Source of the DNA: Cristatella mucedo
Lineage: Eukaryota > Bryozoa > Phylactolaemata > Cristatellidae
Assembly: GCA_009760855.2 (NCBI GenBank)
Contig: WPIO01000002.1
Location: 3,555,001 to 3,619,000 of the forward strand
Reading direction: 5' to 3'
Length of the DNA: 64,000 bases
Part shown: piece after piece, positions 46,776 to 57,400 of the stretch
Position numbering within the stretch: the first letter of the stretch is position 1
How the letters are laid out: each line of letters starts with the position of its first letter
Translations under genes and position numbers: made by a program
Notes under the pieces: generated by a model
The model's database searches: none
What the model was told of the DNA's origin: nothing
Seen by the model: only the letters and a program-made list of their open reading frames with translations

Positions 46776-47311
46776 ATTAGTGGCAAAATGAAGGGTCAGC
46801 ATGCATAAATACACAAAAGAAGAATCACGTGGACCCACTAAATACTGTGATACATAGATGCGTTTTTTGCTTCTTTTTAAATGTCGTCAAACGTGGGATG
46901 TCGTGACATCAGTCGGAAATGAGTTCCAGACTTTGGGAGCATACGATCTAGAGGTGCTGTCTCCAAAGGATTTGAGGTTCGTACGGGGTGTAGCTAGACG
47001 ATTAGATTCAGAAATGCGGGTGGTACGATGCTTAGCCTACTGGAGGAGTATTTCTGATAGGTAGGCTGGAGCCAAAGAATGAAGAGACCTAAAAGTCAAT
47101 GACAAAACCTTTAAGTCGTTGGTCTGCTTGACTGGTAGCCAGTGCAGGTCGGTGAGAAGTGGTATGATGTCGCAACTGCAACGCTCTCGACAGACAAGAT
47201 CAGCTGTAGAGTTTGGCACCAGCTGTAAGCACCTGATTGCACAGGCCAGGAGACCAGAAAGTAGTATTACATAAGTCGAGATGGGATGTCATAAGTGCAT
47301 GGAAGGTTAGC

Positions 47312-47480
47312 CTTGATGGCGCACTAGGTAAAGTGGTTGCTTTTCACGTCCTCGGTCCCGATGTCGCGGTTTCGATTCCTGAGGTGGGCGATTCCTTAAT
47401 GCCGCTGCAAGCGGTGGTGATATCCGTAATGTGTCTTCTGTTACTATACAGTAGAGACTGTTGAGTCAGCTAGTATCAAT
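47312..47480 (+). repeat. tRNA-derived SINE, family A, copy 4, inside a LINE
   Basis: Head tggcgcactaggtaaagtgg, box B ggtttcgattcct, body and tail ctatacagtagagactgttg. The LINE sequence continues on both sides. Confidence 0.8.
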
Positions 47481-47789
47481 TTTGATGTAGTGTCCCTGTC
47501 TAAGTAAGCCCGAATATGAGCAATGTTATAATGTTGAAAGTTGGTTGACTTGACTGGAGCTGGTGTGGTCGTCTAATGAAAGGTCCTTTCGGACAGGACA
47601 CATTGATTTCATGCAGATTCAACAGGAAATATGCTGGCAGAGCTAATCTGGAGCGTTCAGTTTTAGAATTGCAGAATCGCACTTAGTTTTCGCATAAATA
47701 GTAAGTTAAGCTTTATCGTCAATAGTAAGCGTGAAAATAATACTTGCTTGAAATCAATATTGGTATTATCACTTGAAGAAGTTTAAAAA

Positions 47790-47876
47790 ATATGTACAAC
47801 TATTTTTGCTTTTGGCGCTCCCTTGGCCTTGGCGACCGGGGATACCTGTCCCCTGCCCACCCCTTGCTTCGCCTTT
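47790..47876. mobile_element. hAT (ZMYM1-like) terminal fragment
   Basis: Reverse complement starts CAAAGGCGAAGCAAGGGGTG and continues with blocks (gggacaggtatccccggtcg, ccaaggccaagggagcgcca) matching the left end of the 1.6 kb hAT element at 49052-49135. The other end was not identified. Confidence 0.6.
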
Positions 47877-48559
47877 GATAATAAGCGTTAAAGTAATACC
47901 GAGGTCTTATTAAAGCAATGAAAACACGAATGGTAGCATTATACAGCGGTGCAGAGACGGTAGCATCACATCTCAATGTAGTGTATTTTAGTGCCCTTAT
48001 GTAAACTAGGTACTGACCAAACAGTACATATCGGAGTAAGACGAGGAATTTAATGGCGTTCAGACTTAAGGGACCTCAATGCGAAGGTACAGGTTAATGT
48101 AGTCGTCATTGCTGAATGCTAGCCGATGGGGGGCTTCAGTAGCGGCTTCTGCACTAATGGTCTTAGGCCACCGACAGCACTCGTCCGAACTAATCCTACC
48201 GACGTTCTGCAAATGCCAATGACGCCTGAACCTTTAATCGTGACCAGCGACTTGCAAGTGCAGCACCAATACGTACAAAGTTCGCATCAACGAAAAGCGA
48301 GAATGCTTCAAGATATAAAGTCAATATCCATTGCGCAGATCAGTCTATTCGAACGCTCCAGAGGGTTACAAGTATTCAGATTCAGTCATTGCCTAAAAAG
48401 ATCTCATTCGACGTCCAGAGCACCTTTGAACTACCTAGATCAACATCTCAGGCATAATTGACTGAATATTGCTTTACCCGGGCTTTAATACTGCTTGGCC
48501 ATATACTATGACATAAACGGTCCTGACCCGTTATAATTCACGAATCTAAAATAATATCT

Positions 48560-49043
48560 CGGCAGTCAGAATATAACTGATTTGTCCGAAGTTTAAACAT
48601 CTCCTACAGCATCTGAACACGATGTGGTTGTTCTGTTCCAAAATGACCTTTCACTAAATGACCAAAAAGACCCGCTGTCAAGTCTGCCTGTATTCAGATA
48701 TGTACCAGTTCAAAGTCGGGCTTGCTTGCTGGGAGAAGGACAACATTATTAATCTCGTTGATGCATTTGTGAAATTCCAAATACAACTATGTAGTTTAAT
48801 ACTCTCACGTCTTTTGGCGTGTAAAATAATATGCTCACATTTGGTTCAGCATTTTGCAGCTAGGCTCACCTGTCGAGAACTTAACGATCGCCGCCTTAAA
48901 CCTCCTCTCACAGACTTGCACTGGCATACAATGAAGCAGCGTATCGACTTCAAGGTTCTGTCATTTTATTTTGGTCCCTTATTTTATTCTCTCTAAGCCG
49001 GCCTATCCAAAATACTTCCTGATCAGGCTTTACATCGTACTAA
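48560..49043 (+). mobile_element. LINE lineage A, left part of a copy split by a hAT element
   Basis: Includes LVQHFAARLTCRELNDRRL, LTDLHW and RIDFKVLSF, then stops at the hAT target site. The remainder resumes at 50685. Confidence 0.8.
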
Positions 49044-49051
49044 CCTCTGTT

Positions 49052-50676
49052 CAGAGGCGTGGCGAGGGGTGGGCAGGGGTGGGGGATAGATGATCCCGGG
49101 TGCCAAGGCCAAGGGGCGCCAAAAGCAAAATAGATTGAGTATATTATTTTTAAATTTTTCATCTGGGAATACTAATTTTGATTTGAGCAAGTCCTTGTTG
49201 CAATGGATTTAACTATTGCTGGCTGAGCTGGTTAATCGTGTTTATAGACTTATAGACCACGTTGTAGCTCGACGCTCTGGCGGTACACACGTGACGTCAC
49301 GGAAACACCTAGGAGCTTCAACCACTGTGAGGGCGCTATATCAAATGTATTTTTATTATTCGGCTGCCGCTCGAAGCGTAGCAAGCACATGGCCTTTTAC
49401 CCCTCCGTCCGCGTTCCAACGTCCCTCTCCGTCCGCTCGCCTTATGTAACGCATCTCCGTCTGTAACTCCACAAAGTCATAAAGACCAGGTGAGGCGGGC
49501 TGCGTCGTTTCAAGAGCAAGCGCGGTCTGCTGCTTCGCGTCAAGGGCGAGCCAGCGTGTAGTGGCTGAGAAACAAAACACTAGAAGACACTCTAGCTAGG
49601 CTTACTTAACTGTCTGTGCTAAGACAACGCACGCAGCAGTCATGTCTGGCCACTTTTCAGGTGTCGAAAAGAGGACACTGTCAAGAAATGAGAAGGCAAT
49701 ATTTCATAAACTGTGACAGCCACAGCTTGAACCTGGCAAGAGTTCATGCTAAAAATCCAGATTCTGTTGTTATTAGTTTTTTTGAATAACAAAGAGTACC
49801 TACTTGTTCTTTTCAAGATAAGCTCTGACGCGGGAAGAAATAAGAAAGTTCTAGTCATCACTTTCGAACGTGAATCTGCAACAGGGCAAAGTGCAAGAGT
49901 GGAGGCTGTGAAAGCTATCGATGATGGACTAAACAGCATCGTAGGTCTTTTTAAGCAAGTGTTTGAGGACAAAAGTGGAAACTTGAAACTTGAAGAAAGG
50001 AGTAAAGCTGACAGTCGTCTCTTACATCGTATTTTGAACTTCAACTTGTTGGCTCTGTTGCCATTTTTGTATATCATTTTAAGAAATAGTTACAGCGTTC
50101 AGAAAAGACTGCGGGATCCAAAGATGAACTTTAAATATGTCTCTTTTGACCCCACTCTCTTGCGATTGAGTTGCCAATACTTCGTGGAGACCTGTTACAG
50201 GAATCACTGCTAGATGCCAAAAGGAGATGAAAATTGTGAGAAGTTGTAGCTTAACAAAGAATCCTCCGAAGGACACAGATTCCCGGAGATCTCTCTCAAG
50301 ATGTAGGTCTCACGGAAGAAAAGGAGATTTCAAGATTTATGAAGGAAATCATAGACTATCCCCTACAAGAAAGTGCAAATAGCTTCTTTTCAAGGCTCAT
50401 AGATCTTGATGCACAATTTTTTTTCTTGTTGATATTTGCAAAGCTTCTGCCAGTTGGCCATGTTCAAGGCCAGAACAATTCGCTTAAGTTAAAACCGTGA
50501 CAGCTACCGTGTACATTAGCTAATATTATTAAAACTTTCTCGATTCGATACGTCTGCTAGCCTGTATTTTTTACATTTATTCAGTGGTGGAGCTATTTTG
50601 CAGCAATTTTTGACAAAGGGAGGGTTTGTACATGTGTATTTGTCCTCGGGCGCCGAAAGGTATCACTACATCTCTG
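49052..50676 (+). mobile_element. hAT transposon (ZMYM1/DUF4371-like), inactive, exact 8-bp target duplication
   Basis: 1625 bp. Left end CAGAGGCGTGGCGAGG; right end reverse complemented CAGAGATGTAGTGATA; the differences are mostly transitions. Flanked by cctctgtt at 49044-49051 and 50677-50684. The interior encodes on the plus strand, with frameshifts and stops: MSGHFSGVEKRTL (about 49642-49680), CDSHSLNLARVHAKNPDSVV (about 49708-49768), QSARVEAVKAIDDGLNSIVG (about 49885-49950), RILNFNLLALLPFLYIIL and QKRLRDPKMNF (50029-50132), and EEISRFMKEIIDYPLQESAN (50320-50380). These are typical of hAT transposases annotated as zinc-finger MYM-type 1-like. The N-terminal TTF zinc finger is missing or unrecognisable, and a LINE-B stub occurs at 49445-49500. 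Confidence 0.88.
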
Positions 50677-50684
50677 CCTCTGTT

Positions 50685-50950
50685 GTTAAATTAGTCTTTT
50701 AGCTGTGTCTCTAGCCAAACCTAAATCCTTTGGACTCAGTTTTTATGTTCGAGTGCTCCCAAAGTCTTGAACTCGCTCCCGACTGACCTCATGACACCAC
50801 CTGACCTGACTAAATTTAAAAATAAGCTGAAAACCAACTTTCTTATCGCAGCAATTTATCAGCTCACGTGAAATTTTCTTCGTGTGCTTATGTGTATTAA
50901 AATAGTTCGTGCTATGTCTAATCAATTGATGTGCTTCCTTAGCTGGAAAA
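50685..50950 (+). mobile_element. LINE lineage A, right part of the split copy
   Basis: Continues with cctaaatcctttgga, gctcccaaagtcttgaactc, gctcccgactgacctcatga, the C-terminal WNSLP-type block and the start of the 3' tail. Confidence 0.8.
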
Positions 50951-52440
50951 GTAATTCGCGTAGATAGATATTTATTTCATTTTGAGTTTGATGCAAGTGA
51001 TGTCATCAGTATTAGTAATATTATTAAACAACAAACAGTTCTCTACTTTGAGTGAGGCATTGGCAGTCCGAAAAGCGAGTTTCATTGCCGGGAAATCACC
51101 TGCCCATAGCTCTAACTCGGCAGCATTCTCACCGAAGCCAATCCGAATCCGTTGGCTAGAACCGAACTTGCAATGAGAGGGCTACTCATCGATCTTTCTC
51201 TGCGCCACCATCATGCGATGGCATCCACGCCGCCACCAAAAGAGGCTCTGATGTCAATGGTGACCGCTTGTCTGAGCCCTCATTGAAAACGAGGTCTGGC
51301 AACAGAGCGGCCCCTTTGATAAGATACTGAGCCTGCCGCCTCACAAATATTCTTGCCTGGAGTTGCAGGGACAGTGCCTTGACGATGAGGCCACCCCCAG
51401 AGCCACACTGCGCCGAGCTGGGATCCCCTACAGAATTGTCGACAGCGGCTCATCGACAGCAACCGTCGACAGCAATGATTACTCATTGCCAAGCTCAACC
51501 GGACTCAAACCTGATAGTGCGAGCTAACAGTCAATCTAGTGTCAAGCCTGCTGAGCGATCTAGAATTTGCTCCGCGATCAATGCCTTGCAAACCATGTGA
51601 CAATTGTAAAAATACCCGTGCTTTGAGTAAACCATTAAAAGAACTTTCCACATGTAATCCGATTATAGAAATTGAAGTTTAAAGTGCTTAAATTTATCAC
51701 AGTTTGAAGCTTTTTTGGGATTGCCATATGAATGGATGTGCATACGTATTACTTCATAGAGTTGATGCCTAGTTCCTTCTGCTGTCATTGAAACAATGCT
51801 AAATGAGTAGCACATTTGTTGCTTTATATCTCTTTATATAATTTACACCCATCTCTTACTTTCACTTTTTGTGAGGTGAGATGAATGCACATGGTCAGCC
51901 TGAATTCATCGAGAGCCCCGCTAAAATCAAGGCGAGTTTTAGAAACCACCAAAATCCAGCATCACTATCATTGAGCAGCATTGTTTTTCGGAGCTTCAAA
52001 TGAAAATGTATTACGCAAGAAGCCCTCATGAGCTCAAGCTGAGTCACTCCATTGGTGATAACCGACAGGCATCCGTAACCAAAAAAGCCGCTGAATTTGC
52101 TGAAGGTTTGGTCCAAACACCATCACTCTTGCTCTCCCAATCTTCTCTATTTCTAGCCACATATCTACAACTTCCCTTAAATGCATCGAGCTAACTCAAA
52201 AGTGGCAGCAAAAAGCGAGCACCGAAAATAAAAAAATTGAGCATCAGTGACGTTACCGAGAAGGTTATGCGGGTTGCAGATCCCCAGATCGAGTTCCCTT
52301 AAGAATCTTTCCGGCGATCACATTTTATTAGGCTTGGAAAAGCCATACCGATAACGTGAATACCCAATGAATATACTAAGAATTTCAGGACTCATTTAGT
52401 TTTATTACAATGGAAATAGCCGATAAAGATGCCGTCTTGG
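50951..52440. other. Intergenic, unassigned
   Basis: No coding motif, RNA gene or transposon end recognised. Short open frames around 51280-51600 overlap on both strands and lack family resemblance. Confidence 0.4.
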
Positions 52441-52592
52441 TTTGCAGGGGGTTAAGATGCTCGCTTTAGCAACCGAAGTCAAGGTGATCACCTTGCGACC
52501 GTGGTTTCGGGCGAGCCGTGCGGCATATGTAAGGCGGCTGGATAGAGATTCAGTTCTCTTAGATGCTTTACAAATGAATCATATTAAATATA
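52441..52592 (+). repeat. tRNA-derived SINE, family B, copy
   Basis: gggttaagatgctcgcttta, then caaggtgatcaccttgcgac, box-B-like gtggtttcgggcg, catatgtaaggcggctggat, agagattcagttctctta, gatgctttacaaatgaatc. Double head and LINE-like tail. Confidence 0.78.
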
Positions 52593-52792
52593 AGTCTCTA
52601 CATGAACTATCAAATACATATTGTGGCTATTGTTGTATGCAATTTAATTTTAATTTATTAGGAGCATATATTTGGCCAGAGTAGCCACTCCATCAAGGTG
52701 GCTGCTGGCTACACTTGTGGCTTTGTCTGCGGAAAAGCAGCTCTCTTTTGCTATACCTAATACAATTTTTAATGAAGTGTACTGATATTTTC

Positions 52793-52945
52793 CAGCAGTT
52801 AAGGTGCTCGCCTTTGATGACCGAGGTCAAGGTTGATACATTTGCCCACCGCGGTCGTGTTCTCGAACACTAGCATCTGTGAGGCGCCTGAATAGAGATT
52901 AAGTTCTTTAAGGGCACTATACAAACGAATTATATATATCTATTG
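52793..52945 (+). repeat. tRNA-derived SINE, family B, copy
   Basis: gttaaggtgctcgcctttga, second head caaggttgatacatttgccc, box-B-like gtgttctcgaaca, ctgtgaggcgcctgaataga, gattaagttctttaagggca, ctatacaaacgaattatata. Same orientation as the copy 350 bp upstream. Confidence 0.8.
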
Positions 52946-53724
52946 CGTTTGATCCACTGAATACTGGCGATTTAATGAGAAAAAGCAAAGAGACCAGGAT
53001 CTGCGGAATAGTGTGCGGTTAAAATTTGGCCTACCTGAAAAAGTAGGCTTTAATTAATGAAGTTTGATTTTGGCAACCGTGTTCGACTCCAGTCCCATGA
53101 CAGTATTCACGATTGTAAATTATAACTTTGGGAAACTCCAGTTGTTGTATTGCAAGCATAGCTTATTCCAATCAAGCTCATCACTATGATTTTGTATAGG
53201 TCTTTGAACTTTGAAACCAAAAGCATCGGTGTGCACTCCAGATGGAGTTTAAAAAAATATAGAAAATTTCCTATTTTGCATCGTGTATTTAATTTGATCA
53301 CTGCATTGAATGTTATAATTTTAGAAAGAAAAGCCGGTGATGGCTTTGTATCAGTGCTACATTAGGTGAAATTCACAAGAAGCAGCGAAATTCACAAGAC
53401 TTTATTTAACGAGTCATTTCTGAGCTCGTAACTATTCAGCGACCGATATCTATGGAAAACATTTCGAAGCAAATACGCTTTTAGACTAATAGAACTCGCT
53501 CTGCCTGATGATTCAAATGAATTAGTGGCATAATTAAACATAAGCTTTTCGCCACGTCTATTTCCTTAAGACCGGTGTCCGAGAACCTTTAGTTCTTCAA
53601 GCTTTCCTGTCAATCCGACCACTGCAAGCATTCAAGGCGTTCATCTTGCTTGCATGAAAGACAGAACTAATGCATAGAACACGTTATAAAATGCGGAAAT
53701 TTTATATTTATAACTTTTTTAAAC

Positions 53725-54456
53725 CTAAACGAGCTGCCACATTTTGACATATTTCACTTGCATAGCAGCATCTTCTCCTTGCCACGTCCAAAGCCATTGG
53801 TTTTTCGCATTCCAGAAATCCTCCATAGCATTAGACGCTCCGTTGGTCCACGGCTTCGGGGATGCTCCTTCGTTGTATAAGCCATCTGGGAAGAATCCGG
53901 ATGTCCCTCCAACAGCTACGTTGAGCATGAGATAGAACTACAAATAAAAATTGAGACGGAGTATTGCAGCTGCAATTCAGCCTGTCCGGACCCCTGACCT
54001 CAATGTTGACAGTTTAAAGCTGCTCGCACTGTCTTCGTGCACCTACAAGCGAGAAATTCCACAAAGTACCATTTCTAGAACAAGGCGGCAAGATAGATAA
54101 GTAAAAATAGTCATCAGGCAGGATTAATGAATCCCGATTGTAGAACGGGCATGATTTGCAGTTAGTTTTCATTTTCGTAATTTAATGAAGCCAGCTGCTC
54201 ATACTGTGCGCAGCCATAAGGAAAACTATTCCTCGAGATGTTCACCAACGAGTTATTGAACGAATGTATTATCGGCACAAGATTTTCTCGTGAATGTGCT
54301 GCGACATAAAAATAAAGCCACCAACTTACGTTGTTGTCAAAGGGAGCGTTTTTGTCACCGTTGGCCCAAATGTTTGGGCCAGGTTGGTAGCCCCATCTGA
54401 AGAAGCTATCGTAAGGAGTAGGCACGTTCAAGATGAGATCGTCGTCGACAAAAATC
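53725..54456 (-). CDS. Glucanase exons 10-11: GH16 C-terminus
   Basis: Exon 10 (54456-54330) encodes FVDDDLILNVPTPYDSFFRW and NIWANGDKNAPFDNN. Exon 11 (53937-53725) encodes FYLMLNVAVGGTSGFFPDG, NEGASPKPWTNGAS, FWNAKNQWLWTWQG and QVKYVKMWQLV before TAG, the conserved end of the family. Possible poly(A) signals in the AT-rich 53690-53715. Confidence 0.95.
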
Positions 54457-57400
54457 CTGGAATACATGAAATGGCTTTAGACTACACATTTTTAATTTTA
54501 GAACCATGTTATGGTGGTATGCCGGAGGGAAGTAAATACGCTGGAGCCAGTTTCAGTCCTTAAAGCGGCAAAAGTTCTGCAATATACCATTTAATGTCTG
54601 AGACTTAATGAGTGAATCTCAGGAAATCTTACTGCAAAAAATAAATTTTTTGAATGTAATTACTTTTAATGTCTAGAACTTTCAAGTTAGTTTTGCCAAA
54701 ACTTTGTTTTTAAAGTTGTTTTTATCGAATCTTAGCCTCTAATTTGTTTTCTTACACCTAAACACTAGTTAATCACAAACCTTGCTCCCTAAACTTATAT
54801 AAAAAGCTAGAAACATATTTTTATTCTTCCAAAGCATGATTGCGTAGTTTAAGATTCCTCGAAGGAATGTTTAACTATAGGTAGTCGAACAAGGAAAACA
54901 TATAATTTTCAAATTCCAACGTTAGACAGCCAAAATCTGCAATAGCCATGTGTGGCTCCTTTGAATTGAAGACATCTTGCAAGATGCAGTTTTATATTAT
55001 TTTTATGCTAACTGCAGTCAGTCTGTACAGCAACCGGATTGCAAACTGCTCCCCCTCCAGCGGCCGCTGACGACATTGAAATTGAATTTTGCTGTCTGAA
55101 CAAAGCAATTCTTCAAACTCATGGGATTCAGTTCAATAACAACTCTCTCACCAAGCTGTGCTGAGATTTTCCTTCGTTTTCCCACTAACGTGAACATAAA
55201 ATAATAAATGTTAGCTGATTTAACTGCCTCGTTTGTATAGTGGCAGAAGAGCCGTAACGGCTATCACTACCGCTTGCAGTTGGCAATTAAGAATCTCCTA
55301 TTGCAGGATTCGAACACACGACCTCAGCCGTCAAGAGCCTCATCATGCGTCCCCTACATGGTTTGTTACTCTAGCCTGTCTCGAAACATGCAACAGTTAA
55401 AGTGGGACAGCATTCATACAATATCCACCCAAAACGGGTAGCGAGGTTTCATGTAGCTTAGCTTCGGATTTACTTGATGTGATCCTTTGTCCAGTCGAGC
55501 ACATATTTGTGAAACGAGTCAGCATAGCTAGTGGTCGTCGATCTTCTGCAACGAGAAGCAAATCGGCGCTTGCCGATCCCGACGGGTCAGCCGCAGCGCT
55601 TTTTCGGTCGCAGCGACTTCGCGTTGGCTCAATGCCGGCTGCTCCTACTTTTTCTGGTGAGTCATCATGAAGCGATTGTTGGCAGCATCGACACCCCAGT
55701 GCAAGGTAGAGCCTACCTCCCAGATTCCGAGACCGCCGTAATTTCGGTTGCCTAAAAGCGAGAAGTCCGATCGCTGCGTTGCCTGGATATCGCCGACAGT
55801 ACACGAGCTCGCGCCTGCTCGCAAAGAAGCGAAGCGCTGGTTGACGTCGTATAGGTCACGGTCGAAGCTTTACCGATTGTCTCTACTATGTCAATCTCTC
55901 CCGATCTAGGCCATATCCCGTACTTGTCCTGACGAGGCAGCAGCCATATTGCTGCAACGAGGAGGCAGAGTGCTTTCACCCTATATTGATCGAGTCAATT
56001 ATATAGCACAGGCCCAGTTATATATTTAAAGTGCCGGTCTCTGATAAGGCGACTTCGGACGTCACTGCACAGTGCCAAAATAAAAGTCTGGGCGGATGGG
56101 ATTCCATGTTTTTTTGAGAACTTTTAATCTCACCCGGCGATAGGACTGACAGAAGTACCAAGGTGATGAGCACAACGCTGGCACTAGCTTTCTCAGCCAA
56201 GTTCTTACCTGGCCAGAGCCAGTCTCCCCTGGGCATTTTAGCCAGAATTTCAACGCGGCCGTACTTAATCGTAGCTCTTGATCTGAGCTTTGCCGACATA
56301 ACCGGGTTCAGAAGTGAGTACTTTCCTTCTCTGACGCAGCCCCAAGCACCGTCATTTGTGCAGCGACCGTACATAGCTGCAAAAAAATGATGCAGGCGAA
56401 CTCTTGCAGCGGAGCAACCTTCGTGGCGATTTACACTTTCTATTGAATCTCAGGGGTAAGTCACAGTACCGTTCATGTCCCATACACCAGATCTCAGAAA
56501 CTGTTCCCCAAAGCGGTCTGCGGTGAGTGTCTGCAAGAATTAGATTATTATAAGCAAAAGCCTTACCTAAAAAATAAGAAAGCTAAGCATCTCATTCAGT
56601 TCAACCCTTCATCTCAATCCTCCATTCAACTTGCCCTCAATGGTCATACTGCCAACTACACGACACGAGATTAGTCGACGCTGCTCGTGTGACTAAGAAC
56701 ATTGTATACCCTCGAACAGATGGCCAATAGTATATTGTAGACGTTACAAACTAGCTAGGAATACTAAGCGCAAGCGTGAAATGCATTCGATTGTATAGGA
56801 CTGAATGTCCATCGGCTGGCACACAGGAACTATTGTACGTCGGAGCAATCAATCCAAGGTAAGACCACATCTTTCTTCTATAAGAACACAGTGGAATCAG
56901 AGGTGAAGATTATAAAATGCAGATTTCCACGACTAACCATCCTTAACTACTCCCAGCGCAGCACCACACCTAGCGATCCTTGCTGTGATCTAGCAGATGT
57001 TTTTATTTCGTCAGCTTTGTCGTCAATGTTGATGAAATCAGAGAGTACATACCTAAAACAGCATCCCCAATAGACCCAATTCAACATCTGTTCCATGCTC
57101 TATTGCAGTGTCCAATTTCAAACCTGCAACTAATGCCCTCGTCTCAAATTCAATCTCCATGCTAAATAAAACTACCAGCCTACCAGACCATATAACTAAT
57201 TTTCTATTACGGAGATGATGAGCTTTCGTTCTTGTCTGCATAACCAACACGATAAATATGTTTTTAGCTGCAGTTATTTTCCCTACATTCTTAAAAGTGA
57301 CGGTTGGTAGGACTCTCATTGAATGGTAGAATTCAGACCAGGAGATATTCATTAACTTCCGCACAGTATTCATGTTCAGGTTCCCATCAAAGACACTGGA

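Larger units (their letters stand above)
46590..47665 (-). mobile_element. L2/CR1 LINE lineage A, interrupted by a SINE
   Basis: Full 3' end on the minus strand at 46590-46660 (aagtgct..., gagatcaagttctctgcggt, cgctatacaaatgaattgtt). C-terminal reading includes VCRERCSCDIIPLLTDLHWL and SLTFRSLHSLAPAYLSEIL. Body resumes after a SINE at 47312-47480. Carries a perfect hairpin at 46727-46775. Confidence 0.85.

Noticed and set aside
49746-50213. 155-codon plus-strand frame as a host gene
   Set aside because: Its sequence is hAT transposase, flanked by transposon ends and target duplications.
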